Shown one piece after another: positions 43,122 to 51,874 of a stretch of 64,000 nt of DNA. The stretch is from the NCBI RefSeq assembly GCF_014205845.1, contig NZ_JACHCR010000001.1:620001-684000 (forward strand), given 5' to 3'. The notes under the pieces were generated by a model that did not search any database, was not told where the DNA came from, and saw only the letters and a program-made list of their open reading frames with translations. A program made the position numbers and the translations under genes. The stretch is from Mucilaginibacter cryoferens (GTDB lineage: Bacteria > Bacteroidota > Bacteroidia > Sphingobacteriales > Sphingobacteriaceae). How positions within the stretch are numbered: the first letter of the stretch is position 1; each line of letters opens with the position of its first letter.

Positions 43122-43288
43122 GCGGCGAGGGTGTTGTGTTAAAAAAAAACATACTGATAATCAATGCTTTGAAAGTATGTCATTATAAGTGATAACTAGA
43201 GTTAACCTGAAAAAAACGGGAATGACCTGGTTGCAAATGGGCGGTTGTGGACCAAATAATAATGGGGTCTTCTTTAAAAAAGTGGTGG

Positions 43289-43411
43289 GAATGTGCGATT
43301 CCCCTCTCGAGAGGGGCGGAGGGGTGTGTTTATGCACGCGAAAGAACGCTGTAGAACACACCCCTGCCAACGCACTTCCCACCCCGCCCCCTCTCGAGAG
43401 GGGAACAAAAT
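43289..43411. repeat. CCCCTCTCGAGAGGGG elements as an inverted pair
   Basis: GATTCCCCTCTCGAGAGGGG with GGAGGGGTGTGTT on the left, AACACACCCCTGCC and CCCCCTCTCGAGAGGGGAAC on the right, around a 25-nt centre. Same blocks as around the DUF559 gene, but with no gene between them. Confidence 0.82.
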
Positions 43412-43496
43412 TATGAAGACACCTAATTGTATCTCGGGCATTAGAAACTTAAAAAAAATACACTGAAAATCAAGACTTTACAATCATGTCATTATA

Positions 43497-43587
43497 AGGA
43501 GGTACGACGAAGCAATCCCCGAATTACAGGGCGGATTTGCATAGCAACTCTGTAGGTTGGGGATTGCTTCGTGCCTCGCAATGACTG
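43497..43587. repeat. REP-like palindrome
   Basis: GGAGGTACGACGAAGCAATC...CC with GGGGATTGCTTCGTGCCTCG, centre ATTACAGGGCGGATTTGC. A further copy of the family starting without its GTCATT edge. Confidence 0.8.
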
Positions 43588-43672
43588 CGAAGAGGTTGTT
43601 GTGTTTTTAAATATACAGATTGATAATCAGCGATTTAAAATCGTATCATTAGATAAAATAGACGCCCATATC

Positions 43673-44284
43673 CTAATGAGCAATATCTCTAGGCTTCTTC
43701 TTCCCCACAATCCATTTCTGCAATTTCCAGGTTAAATATGCCGAGCCGGCTCCTACAACCGCACCTGCTAAAACATCGCTGGGATAATGCACACCCAAAT
43801 ACATGCGCGAGTAACCAACTGCGCTGGCATAAGCAAACGACGGCACTATTACATACCATTTGGGGATAGCCAAACTTAACGATGTAGCGGTAGAAAATGC
43901 AAAAGCCGTATGGCCCGATGGAAAAGACGCGTCGGTAGGATGTTCTTTGGCGTATATCACATCCGGGTGGGTAATAAACGGCCGATCACGGTTAAATATT
44001 TTTTTGCCCACAAAGGTTGCGCCACCTGCAACAATAAAAGAGGCTGCCGTTTGCAGACCACTTATTTTAAGGTTATCATCGTTATTAATATACCCTGCCA
44101 CAACCAAACTCACAGGCGCAGCTATATCTACAACAATTGCCTTATTACTTATAAACTTCCAGGTTTTATCGGCTCCGCTTGGCGGACCATTGATACTTTT
44201 AAGCAGGCTAAGATCGATGCCCTGAGCAAATAAACCACTTGCAAAAAAAAGGGCTAAAAAGGTTATTCGTATTTTTTTATTCAC
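43673..44284 (-). CDS. PAP2-family phosphatase, exported type
   Basis: 203 residues from the GTG at 44284; this puts a clean signal peptide (KKIRITFLALFFASGLFAQ) at the N-terminus. A TTG 12 codons earlier is the alternative. Motifs are KKIFNRDRPF (KX6RP), FPSGHTAFAF and SRMYLGVHYPSDV. Likely acts on the periplasmic face on lipid or sugar phosphates. Separate from the other PAP2 gene and flanked downstream by repeats. Confidence 0.85.
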   Translation of the reverse strand: MNKKIRITFLALFFASGLFAQGIDLSLLKSINGPPSGADKTWKFISNKAIVVDIAAPVSLVVAGYINNDDNLKISGLQTAASFIVAGGATFVGKKIFNRDRPFITHPDVIYAKEHPTDASFPSGHTAFAFSTATSLSLAIPKWYVIVPSFAYASAVGYSRMYLGVHYPSDVLAGAVVGAGSAYLTWKLQKWIVGKKKPRDIAH

Positions 44285-44447
44285 AGGATGTACTTTTTCA
44301 GGGTAAATATGGAAAAACAATCTGTATTAATCCTGAATTATTTACCTCACCCTGGGCTCTTCAAAGGAGAAGGCTCTATGAAGCTGTAGTCAATCAATTT
44401 CCCTATACAATAACATCTTGTAAATCAATACAAAAAGCTACATTACC

Positions 44448-44470
44448 AAAAAACCTCCTGAAACAGGAGG
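44448..44470 (-). terminator. Intrinsic terminator of kup
   Basis: CCTCCTG and CAGGAGG form a 7-bp stem with a 3-nt loop on the minus strand, then six T, 87 bp past the kup stop. Confidence 0.7.
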
Positions 44471-44556
44471 CTCGTTGGTAATATTTTACAATAGCTATGG
44501 TGTTATCGCTTTTTAGCCTCCTCTACCCCACTCCTTTCGAAAGGGCGGCATAAGGC

Positions 44557-46506
44557 CTAATTCACCCTATGTATCTCAATAGCTTCGGGTATCGATAGCA
44601 TCAACGGTACTTTTTCAACCGTTACAAAACTCAGATCGAGGCCAAAACCGCGTTCTTCCGATAAACTAAGCTGTTTCAGATAAACGTAAAAATCCATGAT
44701 GAAACGCTCGTAGAACGACAGGCTGTGCGAGCGAGAGAAAATTTTCTCTATTACCACAAACCTAAAGTCGCCAACAATTTTATGCTTGTTTAATGAAGTA
44801 TAGTTGCTGGTAATATCCACTTCGCCTTTTTTAACCAGATCTTCAACCACCTTACGGAACAACAGGTTAATCTGCTGCTCAACCCGGAAACCAAGTTTAA
44901 AGTCGATACGGATCAGTTTATTGGGGATCAAAAAGTCTACCTCGTATTCGCGTTTGTAAGGCTCATCCACCACATCAACGTGTACCAGCCAATAAACATC
45001 GGCACGCTTAGGCTGCTTTTGCAAAATAGAGTAAATTATTTTCGATTCAATTTCGGAGTTAAAATTAGCACTGGTTAAATACACCAGCTGCGACGCGTAT
45101 TTGGGAACGCTTTCATCGGCGCTTAGTTCGTTAATAATGTTGTAGTAGTCATCAATGCCTACAAACTTCACGTAACGGTTTCTAATCTTGCGGGCAGTAT
45201 GCCAGGTCCACATTACGGTAAACAACACAAAACCTATAGAAAGTGTAAACCAGCCACCATGTAAAAACTTAACCAGGTTACCTGTTAAAAAGGTACCTTC
45301 AATAAGCAGGTACACCGCCAAAAAGGTATTGATGATATATGGAGGTACCTTTTTCCGTTTCAAAAATTTAGATACCAGTATAGTGGTCATCAACATGGCT
45401 ACGGTAATGCTTAAGCCGTAAGCCGCTTCCATTTTATCGGAGTGACGAAATATAAGCACCACACCCAAACAACCGGCCCAAAGCAGCCAGTTAACGCTGG
45501 GTACATATAATTGGCCCTTTTGCTCAGATGGGTAGTTGATTTTCACTTTTGGCCAAAGGTTAAGCCTTACAGCCTCGGCAATCAGCGTAAACGAACCCGA
45601 TATCAACGCCTGGCTGGCAATAATTGCCGCAACGGTAGCGATACCGATACCGTATATTAAAAACCAATGAGGCATTATGGCATAAAAAGGATTGTTGGCA
45701 TTAAGGTCCATTACAGACCCTTTGCTTTGCAGCAACCAAACAGCCTGGCCAAGGTAATTGAGTATTAAGCAGGCTTTAACATATATCCAGCTGATGCGGA
45801 TATTTTGCTTGCCGCAATGGCCCAGATCTGAGTATAAAGCCTCGGCACCTGTGGTACATAAAAAAACGGCGCCTAATATAACGAAGGCCGTATGACTGCT
45901 GCTTGAACTTAACAGTTCATAAGCATAATAAGGGTTTAGCGCCCTTACAATACCCGGCGAATGAGCCACATAAGTGATACCCAAAACGCCCATCATGGTA
46001 AACCAGATAAACATAATAGGGCCAAACGCTTTACCTACCAGCGATGTACCAAATTGCTGTATAATAAATAAACCGGTAATAATGGCCATTACAATTTGCA
46101 CAGTAGGCAAATTGGGGTAATACGTTTGCAAACCCTCAATGGCCGATGATATGGTAATTGGAGGGGTAATAATACCATCGGCAAGCAAGGCGCAGCCACC
46201 TACTACAGCAGGAACAATAAGCCATTTGGCTTTGCGGCGTACTAACGAGAATAGTGAAAAAATCCCCCCTTCACCTTTGTTATCTGCCCTTAGCGTAATT
46301 ACCACATACTTAAGCGTGGTTTGCAAGGTTAAGGTCCAAAAAATAAGAGAGACACCCCCTAGTATTAATGTTTCAGAAATGGGATTTGGGCCAACAATAG
46401 CTTTAAATACGTATAATGGGGAAGTTCCAATATCACCGTAAATTATTCCTAAACTGATCAGGAGGCCTGCGGCCGACAGTTTTTGCAGATCTTTATGGTT
46501 CGACAT
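44557..46506 (-). CDS. kup: KUP-family potassium transporter
   Basis: 649 residues. Twelve hydrophobic helices (residues about 12-430) and a cytoplasmic C-terminal domain of some 200 residues. Family motifs GIIYGDIGTSPLYVFKAI at the start, ADGIITPPITISSAIEGL and TTGAEALYSDLGHCG are intact; Asp and Glu in these helices are the K+/H+ residues. Standard length. Monocistronic, with TACTTTTG upstream and a terminator downstream. Confidence 0.93.
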   Translation of the reverse strand: MSNHKDLQKLSAAGLLISLGIIYGDIGTSPLYVFKAIVGPNPISETLILGGVSLIFWTLTLQTTLKYVVITLRADNKGEGGIFSLFSLVRRKAKWLIVPAVVGGCALLADGIITPPITISSAIEGLQTYYPNLPTVQIVMAIITGLFIIQQFGTSLVGKAFGPIMFIWFTMMGVLGITYVAHSPGIVRALNPYYAYELLSSSSSHTAFVILGAVFLCTTGAEALYSDLGHCGKQNIRISWIYVKACLILNYLGQAVWLLQSKGSVMDLNANNPFYAIMPHWFLIYGIGIATVAAIIASQALISGSFTLIAEAVRLNLWPKVKINYPSEQKGQLYVPSVNWLLWAGCLGVVLIFRHSDKMEAAYGLSITVAMLMTTILVSKFLKRKKVPPYIINTFLAVYLLIEGTFLTGNLVKFLHGGWFTLSIGFVLFTVMWTWHTARKIRNRYVKFVGIDDYYNIINELSADESVPKYASQLVYLTSANFNSEIESKIIYSILQKQPKRADVYWLVHVDVVDEPYKREYEVDFLIPNKLIRIDFKLGFRVEQQINLLFRKVVEDLVKKGEVDITSNYTSLNKHKIVGDFRFVVIEKIFSRSHSLSFYERFIMDFYVYLKQLSLSEERGFGLDLSFVTVEKVPLMLSIPEAIEIHRVN

Positions 46507-47097
46507 CTGTTATTTTTATGAAAGCGCAAAAGTATCAATTTTTTCAAATCTTAGCTTACATTCCTATGGCAATCCATACCTGTAAGTGTGTTTTTATAAA
46601 TAATGTAAATTTTAAGGCCATTCTAATATCAATATTAAAGCAATTGAAAATCAACCATATCTACCTTTACAAATTATATAAAATTAAACCAGCGTACTGT
46701 AAATCAGCTGGCTGTACACTATGCATAAATACAACAAGCAACCCAAACTTGTTTAACTTATAGTTTAAAACCACAACACGCTCTAACTAAAACACCCCCG
46801 GTTTTTATATTTACACATCCGATTTAAATAAAGCCCTCATTTTCAACACAAACAAAAAACAATTATGGGCAGGCCAGCCTTTACTGCTATATATGGCTTT
46901 GCGCATACAACGGTTTATCATCTGCAAAATATTAATTTTTCTTGTTAAACTTTAATAATCTTTAAACGTATAAGTAAAAAAGCAGTCTATACCATAAAAA
47001 CAGCCCTCATTGTTAAATTTTGTTAAAAAAAATAACAAAAACATCATTTTTCTATGCCGTGAGGGCATTATTTATACTTTTGTACGGAAACTTAATA
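46507..47097. other. Divergent gap between kup and the T9SS cargo
   Basis: 591 bp, AT-rich, no ORF. Minus-strand TACTTTTG at 46527-46534 may serve kup; plus-strand TACTTTTG at 47075-47082 serves the cargo gene. No repeat family recognised. Confidence 0.5.
47075..47082 (+). promoter_or_regulatory. Candidate -7 box for the T9SS cargo
   Basis: TACTTTTG, 15 bases before the ATG at 47098, which supports that start over an ATG-like start 26 codons upstream. Confidence 0.4.
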
Positions 47098-47634
47098 ATG
47101 AGGCGAAAAATTACTTACTCTTTTATTTACACCTATGCATGGTTCACCTTAATTGCGATGGCGATTTTTATGAATTTTGCATTTGCTAAAGGAGTTGCGC
47201 CCATTAAAGTTATCTACCCGGGTAAATCTAAAAGTGATACTACCTACCACGTAACAAAAACCAAGGGCGGTAAACCATCCTATTTAAAAAACGGCTTACA
47301 CCTGGCATTACCCCCGCTAAAACCGGCAGTAACATCAGCCGCCAAAGTAAGTGTATCGCGCCCCGATGATAAGTTGCTTAACGATGTACAGTTATACCCT
47401 AACCCGGTAACTGATATGATCAACCTTAAATACACCATAAGCCGTAACGCCAACGTAACGGTTAAAATAATGGATGTACTGGGCAACAACATCACCACTG
47501 TATTTAACCAGCGCGTTGATGGCGGCGACCATAACATCAACTACCCCATTAACAATAAGCTTACCCGCGGTTTTTATTTTGTGCGCGTAGTAGCCGGCAC
47601 CGAATCTGTTATTAAACGGATCTCGGTACTTTAA
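47098..47634 (+). CDS. Small exported protein with T9SS C-terminal sorting domain
   Basis: 178 residues: signal peptide about 1-31 (ending MNFAFAKG), a low-complexity basic linker, and a C-terminal sorting domain of about 75 residues beginning VQLYPNPVTDMINLKYTI, with VKIMDVLGNNITTVFN and TRGFYFVRVVAGTESVIKRI. This is the type A tag that sends cargo through the type IX system. There is almost no mature domain, so the protein may be a small surface or sacrificial cargo. Consistent with porT and the porG-like gene in this window. Confidence 0.82.
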   Translation: MRRKITYSFIYTYAWFTLIAMAIFMNFAFAKGVAPIKVIYPGKSKSDTTYHVTKTKGGKPSYLKNGLHLALPPLKPAVTSAAKVSVSRPDDKLLNDVQLYPNPVTDMINLKYTISRNANVTVKIMDVLGNNITTVFNQRVDGGDHNINYPINNKLTRGFYFVRVVAGTESVIKRISVL

Positions 47635-47639
47635 ATAGT

Positions 47640-47702
47640 CATTGGTCATTGGTCATTGGTCATTGGTCATTGGTCATTGGTCATTGGTCATTGGTCATTG
47701 GT
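47640..47702. repeat. Nine perfect heptamer repeats
   Basis: CATTGGT repeated nine times without error, beginning five bases after the stop of the T9SS cargo. It lies 120 bases ahead of the next gene and does not form part of an ORF. Confidence 0.92.
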
Positions 47703-47822
47703 GGAAAATTCGCCTTGACGAGTTTTTGTTTTGAATTATTTAACATAAACTCATCACCCACTTACTCACCGCTCAGTACTCAGCCTTTTTTTTTAGCTTT
47801 GGCGTTTATAGCATATTGAGAT

Positions 47823-48434
47823 ATGAAAATAATTGCCATAGGCCGCAACTATGCCGAGCATGCCAAAGAGTTAAATAACCCGGTACCAACAACTCCGGTT
47901 ATTTTTATGAAGCCCGAAACCGCTCTTTTAAAGGATAACAAACCCTTTTATCATCCCGATTTTTCGGAAGATATCCATCACGAGATTGAGATAGTGCTTA
48001 AAGTAAGCAAGGAAGGCAAGCATATTGGCGAAAAATTTGCCGCCGGTTATTATGAAGAGATAGGCCTCGGGGTTGATTTTACTGCCCGCGATATTCAAAG
48101 CCGCCACAAAGAAAAAGGCCTGCCCTGGGAACTGGCCAAAGCATTTGATGGTTCGGCCCCTATTAGCGGTTTTGTACCCAAAAGCAACTTTGCCGATATC
48201 TATAACATCAACTTTAAACTGGATATCAATGGCGAAACCCGCCAGCAGGGCAATACCAACATGTTACTCTTTAGCTTCGAAAGCATCATCGCTTTTGTAT
48301 CGCAATATGTAACCCTAAAAAAGGGCGATCTGATATTTACAGGCACACCGGCAGGCGTAGGCAAAGTAAAAGTGGGTGATAGATTAGAAGGTTATATTGA
48401 AGATGAAAAAATGCTTGATTTTCAAGTGAAATAA
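47823..48434 (+). CDS. Fumarylacetoacetate hydrolase (FAH) family protein
   Basis: 203 residues, the short C-terminal-domain-only form. FMKPETALLKDNKPF, HHEIEIVLKVSKEGK (metal-binding HEIE), LGVDFTARDIQ and the end TGTPAGVGKVKVGD are the FAH signatures. Such enzymes are acylpyruvases, oxaloacetate decarboxylases or hydratases; the substrate is unresolved. Monocistronic. Confidence 0.9.
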   Translation: MKIIAIGRNYAEHAKELNNPVPTTPVIFMKPETALLKDNKPFYHPDFSEDIHHEIEIVLKVSKEGKHIGEKFAAGYYEEIGLGVDFTARDIQSRHKEKGLPWELAKAFDGSAPISGFVPKSNFADIYNINFKLDINGETRQQGNTNMLLFSFESIIAFVSQYVTLKKGDLIFTGTPAGVGKVKVGDRLEGYIEDEKMLDFQVK

Positions 48435-48454
48435 GAAGTAATTTAATAAATAGA

Positions 48455-48617
48455 TCGTCATTGCGAGTGACAGCCAGTTCGACTGGAAAAAACATTGATG
48501 ACATCCTAAAAAAAGATCGTCATTGCGAGGAGGTACGACGAAGCAATCCCCAAATTACAGGGCGGATTTGCACAGCTACTCTGTAAGTCGGGGATTGCTT
48601 CGTTCCTAGCAATGACG
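48455..48617. repeat. REP-like composite copy
   Basis: Half-element (CGTCATTGCGAGTGACAGCC...AAAAAACATTGATGACATCC) then CGTCATTGCGAGGAGGTACG...CAATCCCC and GGGGATTGCTTCGTTCC...CAATGACG. Right arm has two changes. Confidence 0.82.
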
Positions 48618-48667
48618 ACTGAATATGTGTCTAACGAAAAGTAAAAAAACATCATTGAGTTTTAAGC

Positions 48668-50389
48668 ATGGTTAAAAAAAGAATTGTTACTATCTGCATA
48701 TTATTTTTAGGCTTTTATTTAAACCTGCATGCCCAAACTCCCCTTATACAAAGCAGGCAATATCCGCAAAATTATTTCCGCTACCCGCTTGATCTGCTGC
48801 CGCATACTACAGCCGGCTCCTTTGGCGAATTGAGGCCCGCGCATTTCCACTCCGGGCTCGATTTTAAAACCAACCAACGCACCGGATACCCGGTATATGC
48901 CGTTAACGATGGTTATATCTCCAGGGTGCGGGTTCAATTCGGCGGCTTTGGCAGAGCTATTTATATTACGCACCCTAATGGTTACACCACGGTTTATGGC
49001 CACCTGCAAAGCTTTACACCCGTTGTTGCAGCTTTGGTAAAAGCCTACCAATATGAGCATCAAACCTTCGAGGCCGACTTTAAATTACAGCCTACCCAGG
49101 TACCCGTTTGTAAAGATGAAGTTGTGGCCATATCGGGCAACGCCGGCGCATCGGCCGGGCCCCATGTTCACTTTGAGATCAGGGATACCAAAACCGAAGA
49201 AACCATTAACCCGCAGCTATTCGGCTTAACCATTCCGGATAAGGTGCCACCTACTATCACATCAATAGGCATTTATCATTTAAATGGCGCTCCCTTCAGC
49301 GAAAAAACACAGCGGGAATTTATGGGCGTAACTGGTGCGGCAGGTAATTATCATCTTACCAAACCCGAAGTATTGCATTTAAGCGGTAACATTGGTTTCG
49401 GCATCAATACCACCGATATGAACAGCACATCGGCTAATCATAACGGCATCTACTCCTTAGAGCTAAAGCTGGATGGTCAAACTGTTTATACTTTTGCTGT
49501 CGAGCGTTTCGCGTTCGATCAAACCCACGCCATTAACGCCTATATAGATTACCCTACTTTTGAATCGTCGCGCCGCTGGATGCAAAAGTGCTTTATTATG
49601 CCGGGCAGCCATATCTCCCTATATCCTCAATCCATTAACCGGGGTATCATCACCTTTAATGATAATGCCATACACGAGGTAGAATATGTGGTAAAAGACG
49701 TAGCAGGCAACACATCTACCTTAAAACTTAAAGTACAGGCCAATCCATTTAACCCGGTCGCTGTTAGAATGGCGGGCACACTGTTCCATTACGATAAAAA
49801 GAGTGAGTTTAGCACTGATAAGGTAAAAGTTACCGTGATGCCCGGCAATTTGTACGACGATCTGGATTTCATTTACTCCATTTCGCCAAAACCAGCCGGA
49901 GGCTATTCGTTGTTACACCATATCCACAACCGCCTTACCCCTATCCATGAGAATTACGACTTATGGATAAAACCCGAGACCGATTTGGGTAAATATGCCG
50001 ATAAGGCAGTTATTGTAAGCACCACCATGGGCTGCGTAGGCGGTTATTACCAGGATGGCTGGGTAAAAGCACAACCCAGTACTTTTGGCGATTACTTTAT
50101 CAAAGTTGATACCATTCCACCGGTTATCCATCCGCTTAACATCCAAAACGGCAGCAACCTGAAAGCAGCCCACAGTATCAATTTTAGAATGAGTGATAAC
50201 CTATCGGGCGTAAAAACCTATTCCGGAACCATTGATAATAAATGGGTTTTGATGGAATTGGATTATAAAACTAAAATTCTAAGTTATACCTTTAGCGGCG
50301 ATATTGCGCCGGGCAAACACACGTTTAAACTTACCCTGGTAGATAACAAGAACAACTTTGCAGATTTTACCGCAGATTTTTACCGCTAA
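48668..50389 (+). CDS. M23-family metallopeptidase (LytM domain)
   Basis: 573 residues, signal peptide about 1-23 (FYLNLHAQ). The LytM domain near residues 40-185 has HFHSGLDFKT (first zinc ligands His and Asp) and GPHVHFEI (HxH). A C-terminal part of about 380 residues is beta-rich and of unknown fold. Likely a cell-wall endopeptidase or a degenerate regulator; both ligand motifs look intact. Thirteen bp upstream of bcp. Confidence 0.87.
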   Translation: MVKKRIVTICILFLGFYLNLHAQTPLIQSRQYPQNYFRYPLDLLPHTTAGSFGELRPAHFHSGLDFKTNQRTGYPVYAVNDGYISRVRVQFGGFGRAIYITHPNGYTTVYGHLQSFTPVVAALVKAYQYEHQTFEADFKLQPTQVPVCKDEVVAISGNAGASAGPHVHFEIRDTKTEETINPQLFGLTIPDKVPPTITSIGIYHLNGAPFSEKTQREFMGVTGAAGNYHLTKPEVLHLSGNIGFGINTTDMNSTSANHNGIYSLELKLDGQTVYTFAVERFAFDQTHAINAYIDYPTFESSRRWMQKCFIMPGSHISLYPQSINRGIITFNDNAIHEVEYVVKDVAGNTSTLKLKVQANPFNPVAVRMAGTLFHYDKKSEFSTDKVKVTVMPGNLYDDLDFIYSISPKPAGGYSLLHHIHNRLTPIHENYDLWIKPETDLGKYADKAVIVSTTMGCVGGYYQDGWVKAQPSTFGDYFIKVDTIPPVIHPLNIQNGSNLKAAHSINFRMSDNLSGVKTYSGTIDNKWVLMELDYKTKILSYTFSGDIAPGKHTFKLTLVDNKNNFADFTADFYR

Positions 50390-50401
50390 TACCCTAAAAT
50401 T

Positions 50402-50863
50402 ATGTCAATATTAAAAGAAGGCGATAAAGCCCCGGATTTTACAGCCAAAGATCAGAACGGTAAATCCGTTTCACTGGCCGATTATAAAGGCAAAAACGTG
50501 ATCCTTTATTTTTACCCAAAAGATGATACCCCGGGCTGTACTGCCGAATCATGCGATTTCAGAGATAATTACCAATCGTTGTTAAGCAAAGGTTACGAAG
50601 TAATTGGCATAAGCACCGACGACGAAAAATCGCACAAAAAATTCGAAACCAAATACAATTTGCCGTTTACCCTTATTGCCGACGATGAAAAGGCTATTGT
50701 AGAAGCCTATGGCGTATGGGTAGAGAAAAACATGTATGGCAAAAAATATATGGGCACCGCCCGTACCACTTTTATTATTAATGGCGATGGTACCATTACC
50801 CATTTAATTAATAAAGTAGATACCAAAAACGCATCACAACAAGTGCTCGACTTAGTAAAATAA
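50402..50863 (+). CDS. bcp: Peroxiredoxin, Bcp/PrxQ type
   Basis: Thiol peroxidase reducing H2O2 and organic hydroperoxides. Peroxidatic Cys46 in DDTPGCTAESCDF with the resolving Cys51 five residues on, the atypical 2-Cys pattern of PrxQ. 153 residues. Probably co-transcribed with the M23 gene. Confidence 0.94.
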   Translation: MSILKEGDKAPDFTAKDQNGKSVSLADYKGKNVILYFYPKDDTPGCTAESCDFRDNYQSLLSKGYEVIGISTDDEKSHKKFETKYNLPFTLIADDEKAIVEAYGVWVEKNMYGKKYMGTARTTFIINGDGTITHLINKVDTKNASQQVLDLVK

Positions 50864-50920
50864 GTGTTAAAAGAACAACAATTATTTTTACTTTAGCCGT
50901 TCAGTTTCCCTAAATTTATA

Positions 50921-51766
50921 ATGAAATCAACTATTCAAGACTTAGAAAAAACCGCGTCGCAAATTAGGCGCGACATTGTACGCATGGTACATGCTTGTCA
51001 ATCCGGCCACCCTGGTGGTTCATTGGGTTGTACAGATTTTTTTACCGCCCTTTATTTCGAGGCGATGAACCACGACCCTAAATTTAATATGGATGGTATT
51101 GGCGAAGACCTTTTCTTTTTATCAAACGGCCACATTTCGCCGGTGTTTTACAGCACCCTGGCGCACGCGGGCTATTTTGACAAGGCCGAACTGGCTACCT
51201 TCCGTAAACTTGGTACACGTTTACAGGGCCACCCTACCACCCATGAGCATTTACCGGGAGTGCGTATTGCATCTGGCTCATTAGGCCAGGGCTTATCTGT
51301 TGCTATTGGCGCGGCATTAGCTAAAAAATTGAATGGCGATAAAAGCCTGGTTTATACTTTACATGGTGATGGCGAATTGCAGGAAGGGCAGATTTGGGAA
51401 GCGGCTATGTTTGCACCACACAATAAAGTAGATAACCTGATCTCGACCATTGATGTTAACGGTCAGCAAATTGATGGGCCAACCAATTTGGTATTATCAT
51501 TAGGCGACCTGCATGCTAAGTGGGTAGCTTTTGGATGGGACGTTTTGGAGATGAAAGGTAATGATATGGCCGAAGTGGTTAAAACACTAGAGCTTGCAAA
51601 AAGCCGCACAGGCCAAGGCAAACCTATCATGATATTAATGCATACCGAAATGGGCTACGGCGTTGATTTTATGGTCGGTACCCACAAATGGCACGGTACT
51701 GCTCCTAACGATGAGCAGCTTAAATCGGCTTTAGCACAGTTAGAAGAAACTTTGGGCGATTATTGA
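50921..51766 (+). CDS. Transketolase N-terminal subunit
   Basis: 281 residues covering the thiamine-diphosphate-binding (PP) half: GHPGGSLGCTDFFTALYF, GSLGQGLSVAIGAALA, and GDGELQEGQIWEAAMFAPHN with the NxxTIDVNGQQIDG Mg-TPP tail. Works with the separate C-terminal gene as one enzyme of the pentose phosphate pathway. The split is usual in many Bacteroidota. The promoter-like TACTTTAG at about 50889 is a 7-of-8 match. Confidence 0.93.
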   Translation: MKSTIQDLEKTASQIRRDIVRMVHACQSGHPGGSLGCTDFFTALYFEAMNHDPKFNMDGIGEDLFFLSNGHISPVFYSTLAHAGYFDKAELATFRKLGTRLQGHPTTHEHLPGVRIASGSLGQGLSVAIGAALAKKLNGDKSLVYTLHGDGELQEGQIWEAAMFAPHNKVDNLISTIDVNGQQIDGPTNLVLSLGDLHAKWVAFGWDVLEMKGNDMAEVVKTLELAKSRTGQGKPIMILMHTEMGYGVDFMVGTHKWHGTAPNDEQLKSALAQLEETLGDY

Positions 51767-51874
51767 GCCCCCCGGCCCCCTGAAGGGGAGCGTAAATGCA
51801 TATCATTAATTAACAAAACATTATCCACAATTAAATCAAAAAGCCCTCTCCTTTGGAGAGGGTTGGGTGAGGCT
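51767..51874. repeat. Repeat sequence between the transketolase halves
   Basis: GCCCCCCGGCCCCCTGAAGG at the N-subunit stop and GCCCTCTCCTTTGGAGAGGG just ahead of the C-subunit start, around an AT-rich core. The type matches the elements after the LysE gene. The second block is a perfect CTCTCC/GGAGAG hairpin. Confidence 0.6.

Larger units (their letters stand above)
42877..43672. other. Repeat-packed 0.8-kb gap
   Basis: The gap is nearly all repeats: half-elements with AACGGTAATAACATCTTAAA (42.93 kb), TGCGAGTGACAACC (42.97 kb) and AACGGGAATGACC (43.22 kb), REP copies at 43.02 and 43.50 kb, and an inverted pair of CCCCTCTCGAGAGGGG units at 43.29 kb. Small open frames in it only translate these repeats. 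Confidence 0.7.

Noticed and set aside
43161..43416. Small open frames on both strands in the 43-kb gap
   Set aside because: They only translate REP and CTCGAG palindromes.
39993..44284. The two PAP2 genes as a duplicated block
   Set aside because: The proteins share only family motifs and have different topology; neighbours are not duplicated.
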